Position numbers and translations under genes: made by a program
Source: Lentzea sp033794685
GTDB lineage: Bacteria > Actinomycetota > Actinomycetes > Mycobacteriales > Pseudonocardiaceae
NCBI GenBank assembly: GCA_033794685.1
Contig: JARAYZ010000006.1
Direction: 5' to 3' (one strand)
Length of the DNA: 64,000 bases
Shown: positions 1 through 7,821 of the stretch, in pieces
Layout of the letters: each line of letters starts with the position of its first letter
How positions within the stretch are numbered: position 1 is the stretch's first letter
Notes under the pieces: generated by a model
What the model saw: only the letters and a program-made list of their open reading frames with translations
What the model was told of the DNA's origin: nothing
Database searches by the model: none

Positions 1-1
1 G

Positions 2-646
2 GCCGAGCTGATGTCGATGGCGCTGCGCATGGAGAAGTGGGACGTGCGCACGGCGCTGGACGGCACCACGGCGGTGCGGACCGCCCGCGAGTTCCGCCCG
101 GACGTGGTGGTGCTCGACGTGATGCTGCCCGACTTCGACGGTTTCGAGGTGCTGCGCCGGATGCGGGCCGAGGCGCCGATCCTGCCGGTGCTGTTCCTGA
201 CGGCGAAGGACGCGGTGGAGGACCGCATCGCCGGGCTCACCGCGGGCGGCGACGACTACGTCACCAAGCCGTTCTCGCTGGAGGAGGTCGTGCTGCGGTT
301 GCGCGCACTGCTGCGGCGCACCGGCGTGACCGACGCGGACGCGGGCACGAGGCTGATCGTCGGCGACCTGTCGCTGAACGAGGAGACCCGCGAGGTCGAA
401 CGCGCCGGCACCTCGATCGACCTGACCGCGACGGAGTTCGAGCTGCTGCGCTACCTGATGCGCAACCCGAAGCGCGTGCTGAGCAAGGCCCAGATCCTGG
501 ACCGCGTGTGGAGCTACGACTTCGGTGGCCAGGCCAACATCGTCGAGCTCTACATCTCGTACCTGCGCAAGAAGATCGACGCCGGGCGCACCCCGATGAT
601 CCACACGATGCGAGGCGCCGGATATGTCCTCAAGCCTGCGGCCTAG
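2..646 (+). CDS. OmpR-family response regulator, 5' end cut by window edge
   Basis: DNA-binding response regulator, paired with the overlapping histidine kinase. The receiver domain is visible from about its first helix: phospho-acceptor Asp in VVVLDVMLPDFDG, then the conserved Thr (LFLTAKD) and Lys (DDYVTKPF). A C-terminal winged-helix Trans_reg_C domain follows (TATEFELLRYLMRNPKRVLS ... IHTMRGAGYVLKP). The usual N-terminus with the acidic pocket is missing and the frame is open to base 2, so the gene starts upstream of the window; the ATG at 11 is internal. The kinase starts 23 bp before the end of this gene, indicating translational coupling. The two glycosyltransferase genes downstream may be targets, by position only. 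Confidence 0.93.
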   Translation, partial: AELMSMALRMEKWDVRTALDGTTAVRTAREFRPDVVVLDVMLPDFDGFEVLRRMRAEAPILPVLFLTAKDAVEDRIAGLTAGGDDYVTKPFSLEEVVLRLRALLRRTGVTDADAGTRLIVGDLSLNEETREVERAGTSIDLTATEFELLRYLMRNPKRVLSKAQILDRVWSYDFGGQANIVELYISYLRKKIDAGRTPMIHTMRGAGYVLKPAA

Positions 647-2033
647 AACCCTGCGCGCCCAGCTCGTCTCGAGCCAGATCGTCCTGCTCACGGCGCTGTG
701 CCTGGTGATCGGCGGCGTCTCGGTGCTCGCGCTGCACGCGTTCCTGATGAACAACCTCGACCACGAGGTCACGAGCTTCCGCCCTCCACCGCTCGGCCAG
801 CAGTACGGCCCTCCCGGCGTCAACGCGCGGATCTTCCCCGACGGCACCATCAGCGGCACGATCGAGCTGCCCGGCTGGCAGGCCCCGCGCAGGCTCACCG
901 ACGACGAGATCGCGGTGCTGGCGGCCACCCCGTCGGGCCTGCGGACCGTCGACCTCGGCGAGGCCGGCGAGTTCCGCGTGTCCACCGACCGGATGGGGAT
1001 CAAGGGCCTGCCGCTCTCGAACGTCACCGACATCGTGTGGCAGATGGTCTGGATCCTCGCCGGGCTCATCGTCGCCGGAGCCGCGGCGGTCGCGCTGGTG
1101 GGCAGGGTGATCGTGCGGCGCGCACTGGTGCCACTGGACCGCGTCGCCGAGACCGCCACGCGCGTCTCCGAACTCCCGCTGCACGAGGGCGAGGTCGCAC
1201 TCGCCGAACGCGTGCCGGAGGAGGACACCGATCCGGCCACCGAGGTCGGCAAGGTCGGCCTGGCGCTCAACAGGATGCTCGGCCACGTCGACCAGGCCCT
1301 GAAAGCCAGGCACGACAGCGAGACGAGGGTCCGGCAGTTCGTCGCCGACGCCTCGCACGAGCTGCGCACGCCCCTCGCCGCCATCCGCGGTTACGCCGAG
1401 CTGACCCGCCGCACCGGCGCGGACCTGCCGCCCGAGGTCACGCACGCGATGGGCCGGGTCGAGTCCGAGGCGCTGCGGATGACGTCGCTGGTCGAGGACC
1501 TGCTGCTGCTGGCGCGCCTCGACGCCGGTCGCCCGTTGGAGAGCAAGGACGTCGACCTGTCCAGGCTGGTGCTCGACGTCGTCGGCGACGCCCGGATCGC
1601 GGGCCCGGAGCACAGCTGGAAACTCGCGCTGCCGGAGGACCCCGTCACGGTTCCCGGTGACGTGCAACGACTCCACCAGGTCATCGGCAACCTGCTGTCC
1701 AACGCCCGCGCGCACACCCCACCCGGCACCACCGTGACGACCGGCCTGTCCGTCCACAACGGACGCGTCGACCTGAGCGTCACCGACGACGGCCCCGGCG
1801 TCCCGGAGGGCCTGGAGGTCTTCGAACGGTTCGCGCGCGGCGACTCCTCGCGCTCGCGGGCCGCGGGCAGCACCGGTCTGGGCCTGTCGATCGTGGCCGC
1901 CGTGGTCGGTGCGCACGACGGCGAGGTGTCCGTGACGAGCAGGCCGGGCGCGACCACGTTCACGGTCTCGCTGAACACGTCCTCCGGGCGCACAGGTCGT
2001 TCACAGCAAGGGCACACGACCCACCCAGGCTAG
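624..2033 (+). CDS. Sensor histidine kinase (HAMP-HisKA-HATPase)
   Basis: Membrane-bound histidine kinase of 469 aa that should phosphorylate the upstream regulator. Order: transmembrane helix about 14-40, extracytoplasmic sensor loop about 41-137, second helix about 138-164, HAMP about 165-225, dimerisation H-box with phospho-accepting His245 (SHELRTPLAAIRGY), then the ATPase domain with N-box (VIGNLLSNARAHTPPGT), G1 (VTDDGPGVPEG) and G2 (GSTGLGLSIV). It overlaps the regulator by 23 bp. The loop contains a Pro-rich stretch (FRPPPLGQQYGPPG) and no recognised ligand fold, so the signal is unknown. All catalytic boxes look intact. Confidence 0.95.
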   Translation: MSSSLRPRTLRAQLVSSQIVLLTALCLVIGGVSVLALHAFLMNNLDHEVTSFRPPPLGQQYGPPGVNARIFPDGTISGTIELPGWQAPRRLTDDEIAVLAATPSGLRTVDLGEAGEFRVSTDRMGIKGLPLSNVTDIVWQMVWILAGLIVAGAAAVALVGRVIVRRALVPLDRVAETATRVSELPLHEGEVALAERVPEEDTDPATEVGKVGLALNRMLGHVDQALKARHDSETRVRQFVADASHELRTPLAAIRGYAELTRRTGADLPPEVTHAMGRVESEALRMTSLVEDLLLLARLDAGRPLESKDVDLSRLVLDVVGDARIAGPEHSWKLALPEDPVTVPGDVQRLHQVIGNLLSNARAHTPPGTTVTTGLSVHNGRVDLSVTDDGPGVPEGLEVFERFARGDSSRSRAAGSTGLGLSIVAAVVGAHDGEVSVTSRPGATTFTVSLNTSSGRTGRSQQGHTTHPG

Positions 2034-2051
2034 GCCGCGACGCTCGTCGGC

Positions 2052-3773
2052 ATGAGACGAGAACGCCTGGCGCTGGCGGTCCTGCTGATCGCGACCGGCG
2101 CGCTGTACCTGTGGCGGCTGGGGGACTCGGGCTGGGCCAACGCCTACTACTCCGCCGCCGCGCAGGCCGGTGCGACGAGCTGGAAGGCGTGGTTCTTCGG
2201 CTCCTCGGACGCCTCGAACGCGATCACCGTGGACAAGACACCCGCCTCGCTGTGGGTGATGGGCCTGTCCGCGCGGTTGTTCGGCGTCAACGCGTGGAGC
2301 ATCCTGGTGCCGCAGGCGCTGATGGGCGTCGGCAGCGTCTGGCTGCTGTACGCGACGGTGCGCCGCTGGTTCTCCCCCGCCGCCGCGCTGATCTCCGGCG
2401 CCGTGCTCGCGCTGACGCCGGTGGCGGTGCTGATGTTCCGCTTCAACAACCCGGACGCGCTGCTGGTGCTGCTGCTGATCGCGGGCGCCTACTGCGTCAC
2501 CCGCGCGGTCGAGAAGGCCAGTCCGTTCTGGCTCGCACTCGCCGGTGCCGCTGTCGGGTTCGGCTTCCTCACCAAGATGCTGCAGGCGTTCCTGGTGCTA
2601 CCCGCGTTCGCGCTGGTCTACCTGATCGCCGCGCCGACGTCACCACTCAGGAAGGTCCTGCACCTGGCCGGCGCGCTGGGCGCCATGATCGTCGCGGGCG
2701 GCTGGTGGATCGCCGCCGTGGAACTGACCCCGGACCGGCCCTACATCGGCGGCTCGCAGACGAACAGCGTGCTCGAACTGACGCTGGGCTACAACGGTCT
2801 CGGCCGCCTCACCGGGGACGAGGTCGGCAGCGTCGGCGGCGGCCGCGGGTGGGGCTCGGCGGGCTGGAGCCGCCTGCTGAGCGCGGAGATGGGCAGTCAG
2901 ATCGCGTGGCTGCTGCCGGCCGCGGTGGTCCTGCTGGTCGCCGGGCTGTGGCTGACGAAGGGCCGCGCCCGCACCGCGCTCGCCCTGTGGGGTGGCTGGC
3001 TCGTCGTCACCGCCGGGGTGTTCAGCTTCATGAACGGCATCATCCACTCCTACTACACCGTGGCCCTGGCCCCCGCGATCGCCGCCATCGTCGGCATCGC
3101 GGCCACCGAGCTCTGGGAGAAGCGCGCGGAACCCGTTGCCGCGGCAGTGCTTTCGGGTTCGGTCGCGTTGTCCGCAGTGCAGTGCTACGTGCTGATCAAC
3201 GAGTTCTCGACGCCCGTCGCGCTCCTCGTGCTCATGACCGGACTGATCGCGGCGGTCGGCCTGGTGCTGTCGCTGCGCTGGGCCATCCCGGTCGCGCTCA
3301 TCGCCGCGCTGCTCGGCCCCACCACGTACTCCTTCGCCACCGTCACCACCCCGCACACCGGCGCGCTGCCCGTCGCGGGACCGTCGAACGGCCGGATGGG
3401 CGGCATGGGCGGCGGCCTCCTCGACGCCACCACGCCCGATGCCGAGGTCGTGACCCTCTTGCAGGACAACGCCGACGCCTACCGCTGGGCCGCCGCGACC
3501 ATCGGCTCCAACAACGCGGCCGGGCTCCAGCTCGCGAGCGGCCGTCCGGTCATGGCGCTCGGCGGCTTCAACGGCACCGACCCCGCGCCGACGCTGGAGG
3601 AGTTCCAGGAGATGGTCCGAAGTGGACAGATCCACTACTACGTCGCCGCCGGCCGGATGATGCAGGGCGAGACCGGCAGCGACGCCGCCCACGAGATCGG
3701 CGCGTGGGTCGCCGAGAACTACACCGCGACCACCGTCGCCGGTACCACCCTCTACGAACTGGACGGGTCATGA
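2052..3773 (+). CDS. GT39/ArnT-like membrane glycosyltransferase (paralog 1)
   Basis: Polytopic membrane protein of 573 aa of the dolichyl-phosphate-mannose mannosyltransferase superfamily (GT39, YkcB-like), expected to move a sugar from a polyprenyl-phosphate donor to an acceptor outside the membrane. Visible: first helix at the N-terminus, then a loop with SGWANAYYSAAAQAG and ITVDKTPASLW, where GT39 enzymes carry catalytic acids; repeated helices; a conserved HSYYTVALAPAIAA segment at about 338; and a C-terminal extracytoplasmic domain from about 440 (GRPVMALGGFNGTDPAP). It ends in an ATGA overlap with a close paralog. Donor and acceptor cannot be read from the sequence. Confidence 0.88.
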   Translation: MRRERLALAVLLIATGALYLWRLGDSGWANAYYSAAAQAGATSWKAWFFGSSDASNAITVDKTPASLWVMGLSARLFGVNAWSILVPQALMGVGSVWLLYATVRRWFSPAAALISGAVLALTPVAVLMFRFNNPDALLVLLLIAGAYCVTRAVEKASPFWLALAGAAVGFGFLTKMLQAFLVLPAFALVYLIAAPTSPLRKVLHLAGALGAMIVAGGWWIAAVELTPDRPYIGGSQTNSVLELTLGYNGLGRLTGDEVGSVGGGRGWGSAGWSRLLSAEMGSQIAWLLPAAVVLLVAGLWLTKGRARTALALWGGWLVVTAGVFSFMNGIIHSYYTVALAPAIAAIVGIAATELWEKRAEPVAAAVLSGSVALSAVQCYVLINEFSTPVALLVLMTGLIAAVGLVLSLRWAIPVALIAALLGPTTYSFATVTTPHTGALPVAGPSNGRMGGMGGGLLDATTPDAEVVTLLQDNADAYRWAAATIGSNNAAGLQLASGRPVMALGGFNGTDPAPTLEEFQEMVRSGQIHYYVAAGRMMQGETGSDAAHEIGAWVAENYTATTVAGTTLYELDGS

Positions 3774-5581
3774 CCGCCACGCTCGCCCCCGCGCCCGTCG
3801 CGGCGCCGCAACCGAAGCCACACCGGAACCCGAAGTCGTTGCACCGCCTAGCTTTCCTCGGCCTGCTCGCGGCGACCGCCGTGCTGTACCTGTGGAACCT
3901 CACCGCGTCCGGTTACGGCAACGAGTTCTACGCGGCGGCGACGCAGGCCGCGTCGCAGAGCTGGAAGGCGTTGCTGTTCGGCTCGCTCGACCCCGGCAAC
4001 ACGATCACGGTCGACAAGCCGCCCGCGTTCCTGTGGGTGAGCGGGCTGTTCGCCAAGCTGTTCGGGTTCTCCAGCTGGACCGTGCTCGCCCCGCAGGCGC
4101 TGGAGGGCGTCGCGGCGGTGGGACTGCTGTACGCCACGGTCAAGCGCACGTCCGGTCCGATGGCGGCCCTGTTCGCCGGAGCGGCCTTCGCCCTCACACC
4201 GGTCGCCACGCTGATGTTCCGGTTCAACCTGCCGGACGCGCTGCTGGTGCTGCTGATGGTCGCGGCCGCGTACTGCACGGTGCGGGCGCTGGAGAAGGCG
4301 AGCCCGCTGTGGCTGGCACTCGCGGGCTCGGCGATCGGCTTCGCGTTCCTCACCAAGATGCTGCAGGCGTTCCTGGTGCTGCCCGCCCTCGCACTGGCCT
4401 ACCTGATCGCCGCGCCGACGTCACCGCTGAAGCGACTGCTGCACCTGCTCGGCGCCGGGGTCGCGGTCGCCGTCTCCGCGGGCTGGTTCATCGCGCTGGT
4501 CGCGTTGTGGCCCGCCGACAGCCGTCCCTACATCGGTGGCTCCACCGACAACTCGCTGTGGGAACTCGCCATCGGCTACAACGGACTCGGCCGCATCTTC
4601 GGCAATTCGGGCGGAGGTGGCGGAATGGGCGGCAACGGGAACATCGGATTCGGCGGGGAAACGGGAATCGGCCGGTTGTTCGGCGCCAGCATGGGCCCGG
4701 AGATCTCCTGGCTGCTGCCCGCCGCGCTGATCGGACTGGGCGCCGGGCTGTGGTTCCTGCGCCGTGCGCCCCGCACCGACCGCACGCGTGCGGCGCTGGT
4801 GGTGTGGGGTGGCTGGGTGCTCGTGAGCGGTGCCGTGTTCAGCTTCATGAGCGGCATCACGCACCCCTACTACACCGTCGCGCTGGCACCCGCGATCGCC
4901 GCCGTCGTAGGCATCGCCGGCAGTGAGCTCTGGCGTGGCCGCGGGCACTTCCCGGTGCGGATGGCGCTGACGGCGATGGTCGCGGTGACCGGCGTGTGGG
5001 GCTTCATCCTGCTCGACCGCACCCCGGACTGGACACCGTGGCTGCGCTGGGTCCTGCTGGCCGTCACCGCGGTCGCCGTGCTCGCGCTGGTGTTCGGCCT
5101 GGACCGGCGCTGGCTGGCCGCCGTGCTCGTCGTGGCGGCACTGCTCGGCACCTCCGGCTACGCACTCGCGACCGCGGCCACCACGCACAGCGGCTCGATC
5201 CCGTTGTCCGGCCCCCGTTCCCAGCAGGGCGGCGGCATGGGCATGCGCGAGGGCTCGTCGTCGACGGAGGTCGTGCAACTGCTCAAGGCCACCGGCACGA
5301 AGTGGTCCGCCGCGACGGTCGGTGCCCAGAGCGCGGCGTCACTGCAGCTGGCGTCCGGCAGGTCGGTGATCGCGATCGGCGGTTGGAACGGCAGCGATCC
5401 CGCGCCCACGCTCGAGGAGTTCCAGGCGCTCGTCGCCGAGGGCCAGGTGCGCTACTACGTCGAGGGCGGCCGCGGCGGCCCCGGTGGCGGCGGCAGCGAC
5501 ATCGGCGAGTGGGTCGCGGCGAACTTCCAGGCCGTTACCGCGGGCGGCCAGACGCTCTACGACCTGACCGCCGCGAAGTGA
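3770..5581 (+). CDS. GT39/ArnT-like membrane glycosyltransferase (paralog 2)
   Basis: Second GT39-type glycosyltransferase, 603 aa. The ATG at 3770 is chosen because it forms the 4-bp ATGA overlap with the preceding gene and opens a Pro/Ala-rich cytoplasmic tail of about 27 residues before the first helix. It matches its neighbour along the whole length (ITVDKPPAFLWVSG, FRFNLPDALLVLL, HPYYTVALAPAIAAVVG, IAIGGWNGSDPAPTLEEFQ), so this is a tandem duplication. It differs by a Gly-rich extracytoplasmic insert near residues 280-300. The kinase-regulator pair directly upstream suggests, without proof, that surface glycosylation is under two-component control. Confidence 0.88.
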   Translation: MTATLAPAPVAAPQPKPHRNPKSLHRLAFLGLLAATAVLYLWNLTASGYGNEFYAAATQAASQSWKALLFGSLDPGNTITVDKPPAFLWVSGLFAKLFGFSSWTVLAPQALEGVAAVGLLYATVKRTSGPMAALFAGAAFALTPVATLMFRFNLPDALLVLLMVAAAYCTVRALEKASPLWLALAGSAIGFAFLTKMLQAFLVLPALALAYLIAAPTSPLKRLLHLLGAGVAVAVSAGWFIALVALWPADSRPYIGGSTDNSLWELAIGYNGLGRIFGNSGGGGGMGGNGNIGFGGETGIGRLFGASMGPEISWLLPAALIGLGAGLWFLRRAPRTDRTRAALVVWGGWVLVSGAVFSFMSGITHPYYTVALAPAIAAVVGIAGSELWRGRGHFPVRMALTAMVAVTGVWGFILLDRTPDWTPWLRWVLLAVTAVAVLALVFGLDRRWLAAVLVVAALLGTSGYALATAATTHSGSIPLSGPRSQQGGGMGMREGSSSTEVVQLLKATGTKWSAATVGAQSAASLQLASGRSVIAIGGWNGSDPAPTLEEFQALVAEGQVRYYVEGGRGGPGGGGSDIGEWVAANFQAVTAGGQTLYDLTAAK

Positions 5582-6322
5582 CGCCCCGGAGCCGGCCTGC
5601 TCGTCGTGCCACAGCAACGGCAGCAGGTCGGCTCCGCGCCGCCACAACCACGGGATCCCCTTGAGCACCAGCCACGCCGCGTGGTGCCACACCGTCAGCT
5701 CGCGCCCGCCCGAGCACTCCAGGCTGACGTCGCCGAACCGGAGCCCGGTCGCGCGCAGTTCGGCCGCGAACGCCCGCGCCAGCATGCGGTGACCGCGCTC
5801 GGACGGGTGCAGCCGGTCGACCGCCCACGTCTCCAGCTCGTAGGCGCCGGGCATCGTGTGCAGGTCGACGCACCGCACGCCGTGCCGCGCCACCACCGCG
5901 TCGACCACGCGGTTGTACTCGTCGATGCGGTTCCTCAACACCCGCCGCAGCTTGCCGGGCAGCTTGAACACGCGCCCCTGGTCGTGGAACCGCACGGTGA
6001 CGACCGAGGCACCCGCCGCGGTGAGCTCGCGGCAGACGTGGTCGAGGTCCTCGTGCATCCGCCGCACGGAGAAATCGGACCGGAGGGTGTCGTTCACCCC
6101 GGCGATGACGACGGCCGCGACCGGGCCGGCCCGCAGCGCCTGCGGCAGCTGAACCCGTCTGACGTCGGCCAGCCGCGCGCCGGAGACGGCGTAGTTGCGA
6201 TAGCCGTTGTCCGAGTAGGCGGACGAGAGGATCGGGCCGAAGCCGCGCCATCCGCCGGGCACGAGGTCGCCGATCCCGACCGCTGTCGAGTCACCGAGTA
6301 ACACCAGCACGCGGACCAGCAT
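5339..6322 (-). CDS. SGNH/GDSL-family lipase-esterase
   Basis: Serine hydrolase of the SGNH fold, 327 aa as called. Block I nucleophile Ser is in VLLGDSTAVGIGD near the N-terminus, the block III Asn in VIAGVNDTLR, and the catalytic Asp-His pair in DRLHPSERGH. ATG 6322 is chosen because it lies just before block I. The frame has no stop until 5339, so it runs 243 bp into the 3' end of the convergent glycosyltransferase gene. The last 80 or so residues are therefore antisense to a conserved gene and have no obvious fold; the functional protein may end near LLPLLWHDEQ. Substrate is unknown. Confidence 0.75.
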   Translation of the reverse strand: MLVRVLVLLGDSTAVGIGDLVPGGWRGFGPILSSAYSDNGYRNYAVSGARLADVRRVQLPQALRAGPVAAVVIAGVNDTLRSDFSVRRMHEDLDHVCRELTAAGASVVTVRFHDQGRVFKLPGKLRRVLRNRIDEYNRVVDAVVARHGVRCVDLHTMPGAYELETWAVDRLHPSERGHRMLARAFAAELRATGLRFGDVSLECSGGRELTVWHHAAWLVLKGIPWLWRRGADLLPLLWHDEQAGSGASLRGGQVVERLAARGNGLEVRRDPLADVAAAATGAAAAALDVVAHLALGDERLELLERGRGIAAVPTADRDHRPAGRQLQ

Positions 6323-6363
6323 CAGCGGGCGCGGTGATGCGGGCGTGACCGTGCGGGAACGGT

Positions 6364-7536
6364 TCAGCGAAATGCTGGGTAAAGCGGGAGTTCGAGCACC
6401 TCGGAGCCGTAGCGGTCGGCCAGTGCCCCGATCACCGCGTCGGCGTGCGACGCGACCGTCTTCTCGCCGAGGATCAGCGCGTCGGACCGCAACCGGACCC
6501 ACCGGCCGGTCAGCACCACGCTGCGCGGCGGCGCGTTGTCCGCCGTCGGCATCGGCTTGGACAGGGCCCGCCAGGTCGCGAGCCACACCCACAGCAGCTG
6601 GGCCTCCAGCAGCCGCGGTAAGAGGATCGCGTCGTCGTCCATCTCGGGCCACACCGACCCGACCTCCGCGCGCCAGGCGGCGACCATGGCCTCGGACATC
6701 CCCGGCGGCAGGCCCCACCCGCACCAGCAGGACGGGAACGGCACGCGCAGCGCAGCGGCGTCGAACACGATGTCGCGGACGCAGCCGCCCTCGAAGTCGA
6801 CGAACCGCACCCCGCGCGAGGTGACCAGGTGGTTGTCCGGGCACGACGTCGACGGGCTGAACGCGCGCCGCCGCGAGGTGCTGAACGCCTTCGCGGCACC
6901 GGCGGCGAACTCGACGGCCTGCGTGGACGTGGCGATGCCCAGGGTGGACTCGAGCAGCGCGGGTAAGCCGGCGATCGCCGCGTGCACGTCGACGGCGATC
7001 GGGTCCTGGCAGCACTGCGCACCGGCGCGGCGCATCAACGCGTCGAAGTCGGCGTCACGGCCCGCCGTCGTGGCGTGCAGGCGGCCCATGGCGTGGGCCC
7101 ACGAGAGCAGGCCTCGTTCTGCCGCCCGCGCGTCCTTGGCGTGCAGTTTCTCGGACAACCTCGGCGCCCGGCCCAGGTCCTCCAGCACGACCAGGCGTGA
7201 CGCCGCGTCGTGGGCGAAGAGTTCGGGTGTGGCGCGTTCCTCCGCCGGCAGCGCCGTCAGCAGCTGGTGGCTCACGGCCTCGTGCGCCCACGGGTCGCGG
7301 TCGCCGGTCCCGGCGGGATAGCGCTTCACGACCAGTGTGCGGGGCATCGAGAACGGCGAGGACGCCACTCTCACACGAATGACGACGGAACGACCGGTAC
7401 CCCCGAGAGTCTCGGGGTCCGCGAGGCGCACCTGTGCGCCCAGTCTCCTGGTCAGTACTCGCTCAGCAGCCCCGACAGCGTCTGCGATCTCAGGTGAAGT
7501 CGTGTCGGGAGGGCCCGCGGTGATCTCCACGCTCAT
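6364..7536 (-). CDS. APH/choline-kinase-fold phosphotransferase
   Basis: Protein of 390 aa with an aminoglycoside phosphotransferase-like kinase fold. The N-lobe has TLVVKRYPAG with the ATP-binding Lys; the C-lobe has a catalytic-loop equivalent with Asp and Asn in STSCPDNHLV, and the metal-binding Asp in RFVDFEGG. The usual HGD is replaced by SCPD, so it is divergent and the substrate is not predictable. The ATG at 7536 lies only 2-3 nt after a GGAGG, while the GTG at 7530 has better spacing, so the protein may be two residues shorter. It is 41 bp from the SGNH hydrolase gene on the same strand, so the two may be co-transcribed. Confidence 0.75.
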   Translation of the reverse strand: MSVEITAGPPDTTSPEIADAVGAAERVLTRRLGAQVRLADPETLGGTGRSVVIRVRVASSPFSMPRTLVVKRYPAGTGDRDPWAHEAVSHQLLTALPAEERATPELFAHDAASRLVVLEDLGRAPRLSEKLHAKDARAAERGLLSWAHAMGRLHATTAGRDADFDALMRRAGAQCCQDPIAVDVHAAIAGLPALLESTLGIATSTQAVEFAAGAAKAFSTSRRRAFSPSTSCPDNHLVTSRGVRFVDFEGGCVRDIVFDAAALRVPFPSCWCGWGLPPGMSEAMVAAWRAEVGSVWPEMDDDAILLPRLLEAQLLWVWLATWRALSKPMPTADNAPPRSVVLTGRWVRLRSDALILGEKTVASHADAVIGALADRYGSEVLELPLYPAFR

Positions 7537-7821
7537 CCCCTCCGACCCTACTCCCCAAGTCCGTGAGCCGGACCGACGCTAATCGGGCCAGGCTGCGACT
7601 ACCACCACTCGTTGATAACGGCTCGTGCGGTTCCCGGATACCCCTCCGAGGTGTGGACGTGTGGAAACACCTTCCGTTGCCCACTACGTGGCGATCAAGA
7701 CGATCGATCGGCACGCGCACCTCAATACCGATCAAGTAGCTGCTCGATCGGGCGAACCGGTCTCATGTTCTGGGACGCGCGGAGGCAGCCCGTGGGTTGC
7801 CTCCGCGCGGAAGAAAGATCG
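7537..7821. other. Intergenic region between aspS and the APH-like gene
   Basis: 285 bp without a convincing gene. The only clear element is the aspS terminator hairpin at 7776-7809. The left part must carry the promoter of the APH-like gene, but no convincing -35/-10 pair could be assigned. Several short GATCGATC-type palindromes are present and are not interpreted. Confidence 0.6.
7776..7809 (-). terminator. Transcription terminator after aspS
   Basis: Perfect 12-bp inverted repeat, CGCGCGGAGGCA at 7776-7787 paired with 7798-7809, with a 10-nt loop that can pair further (CCC/GGG). It lies 13 bp past the aspS stop codon. No T-run follows, which is common for actinobacterial terminators. Confidence 0.8.

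Noticed and set aside
2052..5581. The two glycosyltransferase frames as one gene broken by a frameshift.
   Set aside because: Each frame holds the full set of N- to C-terminal family segments, so they are complete paralogs.
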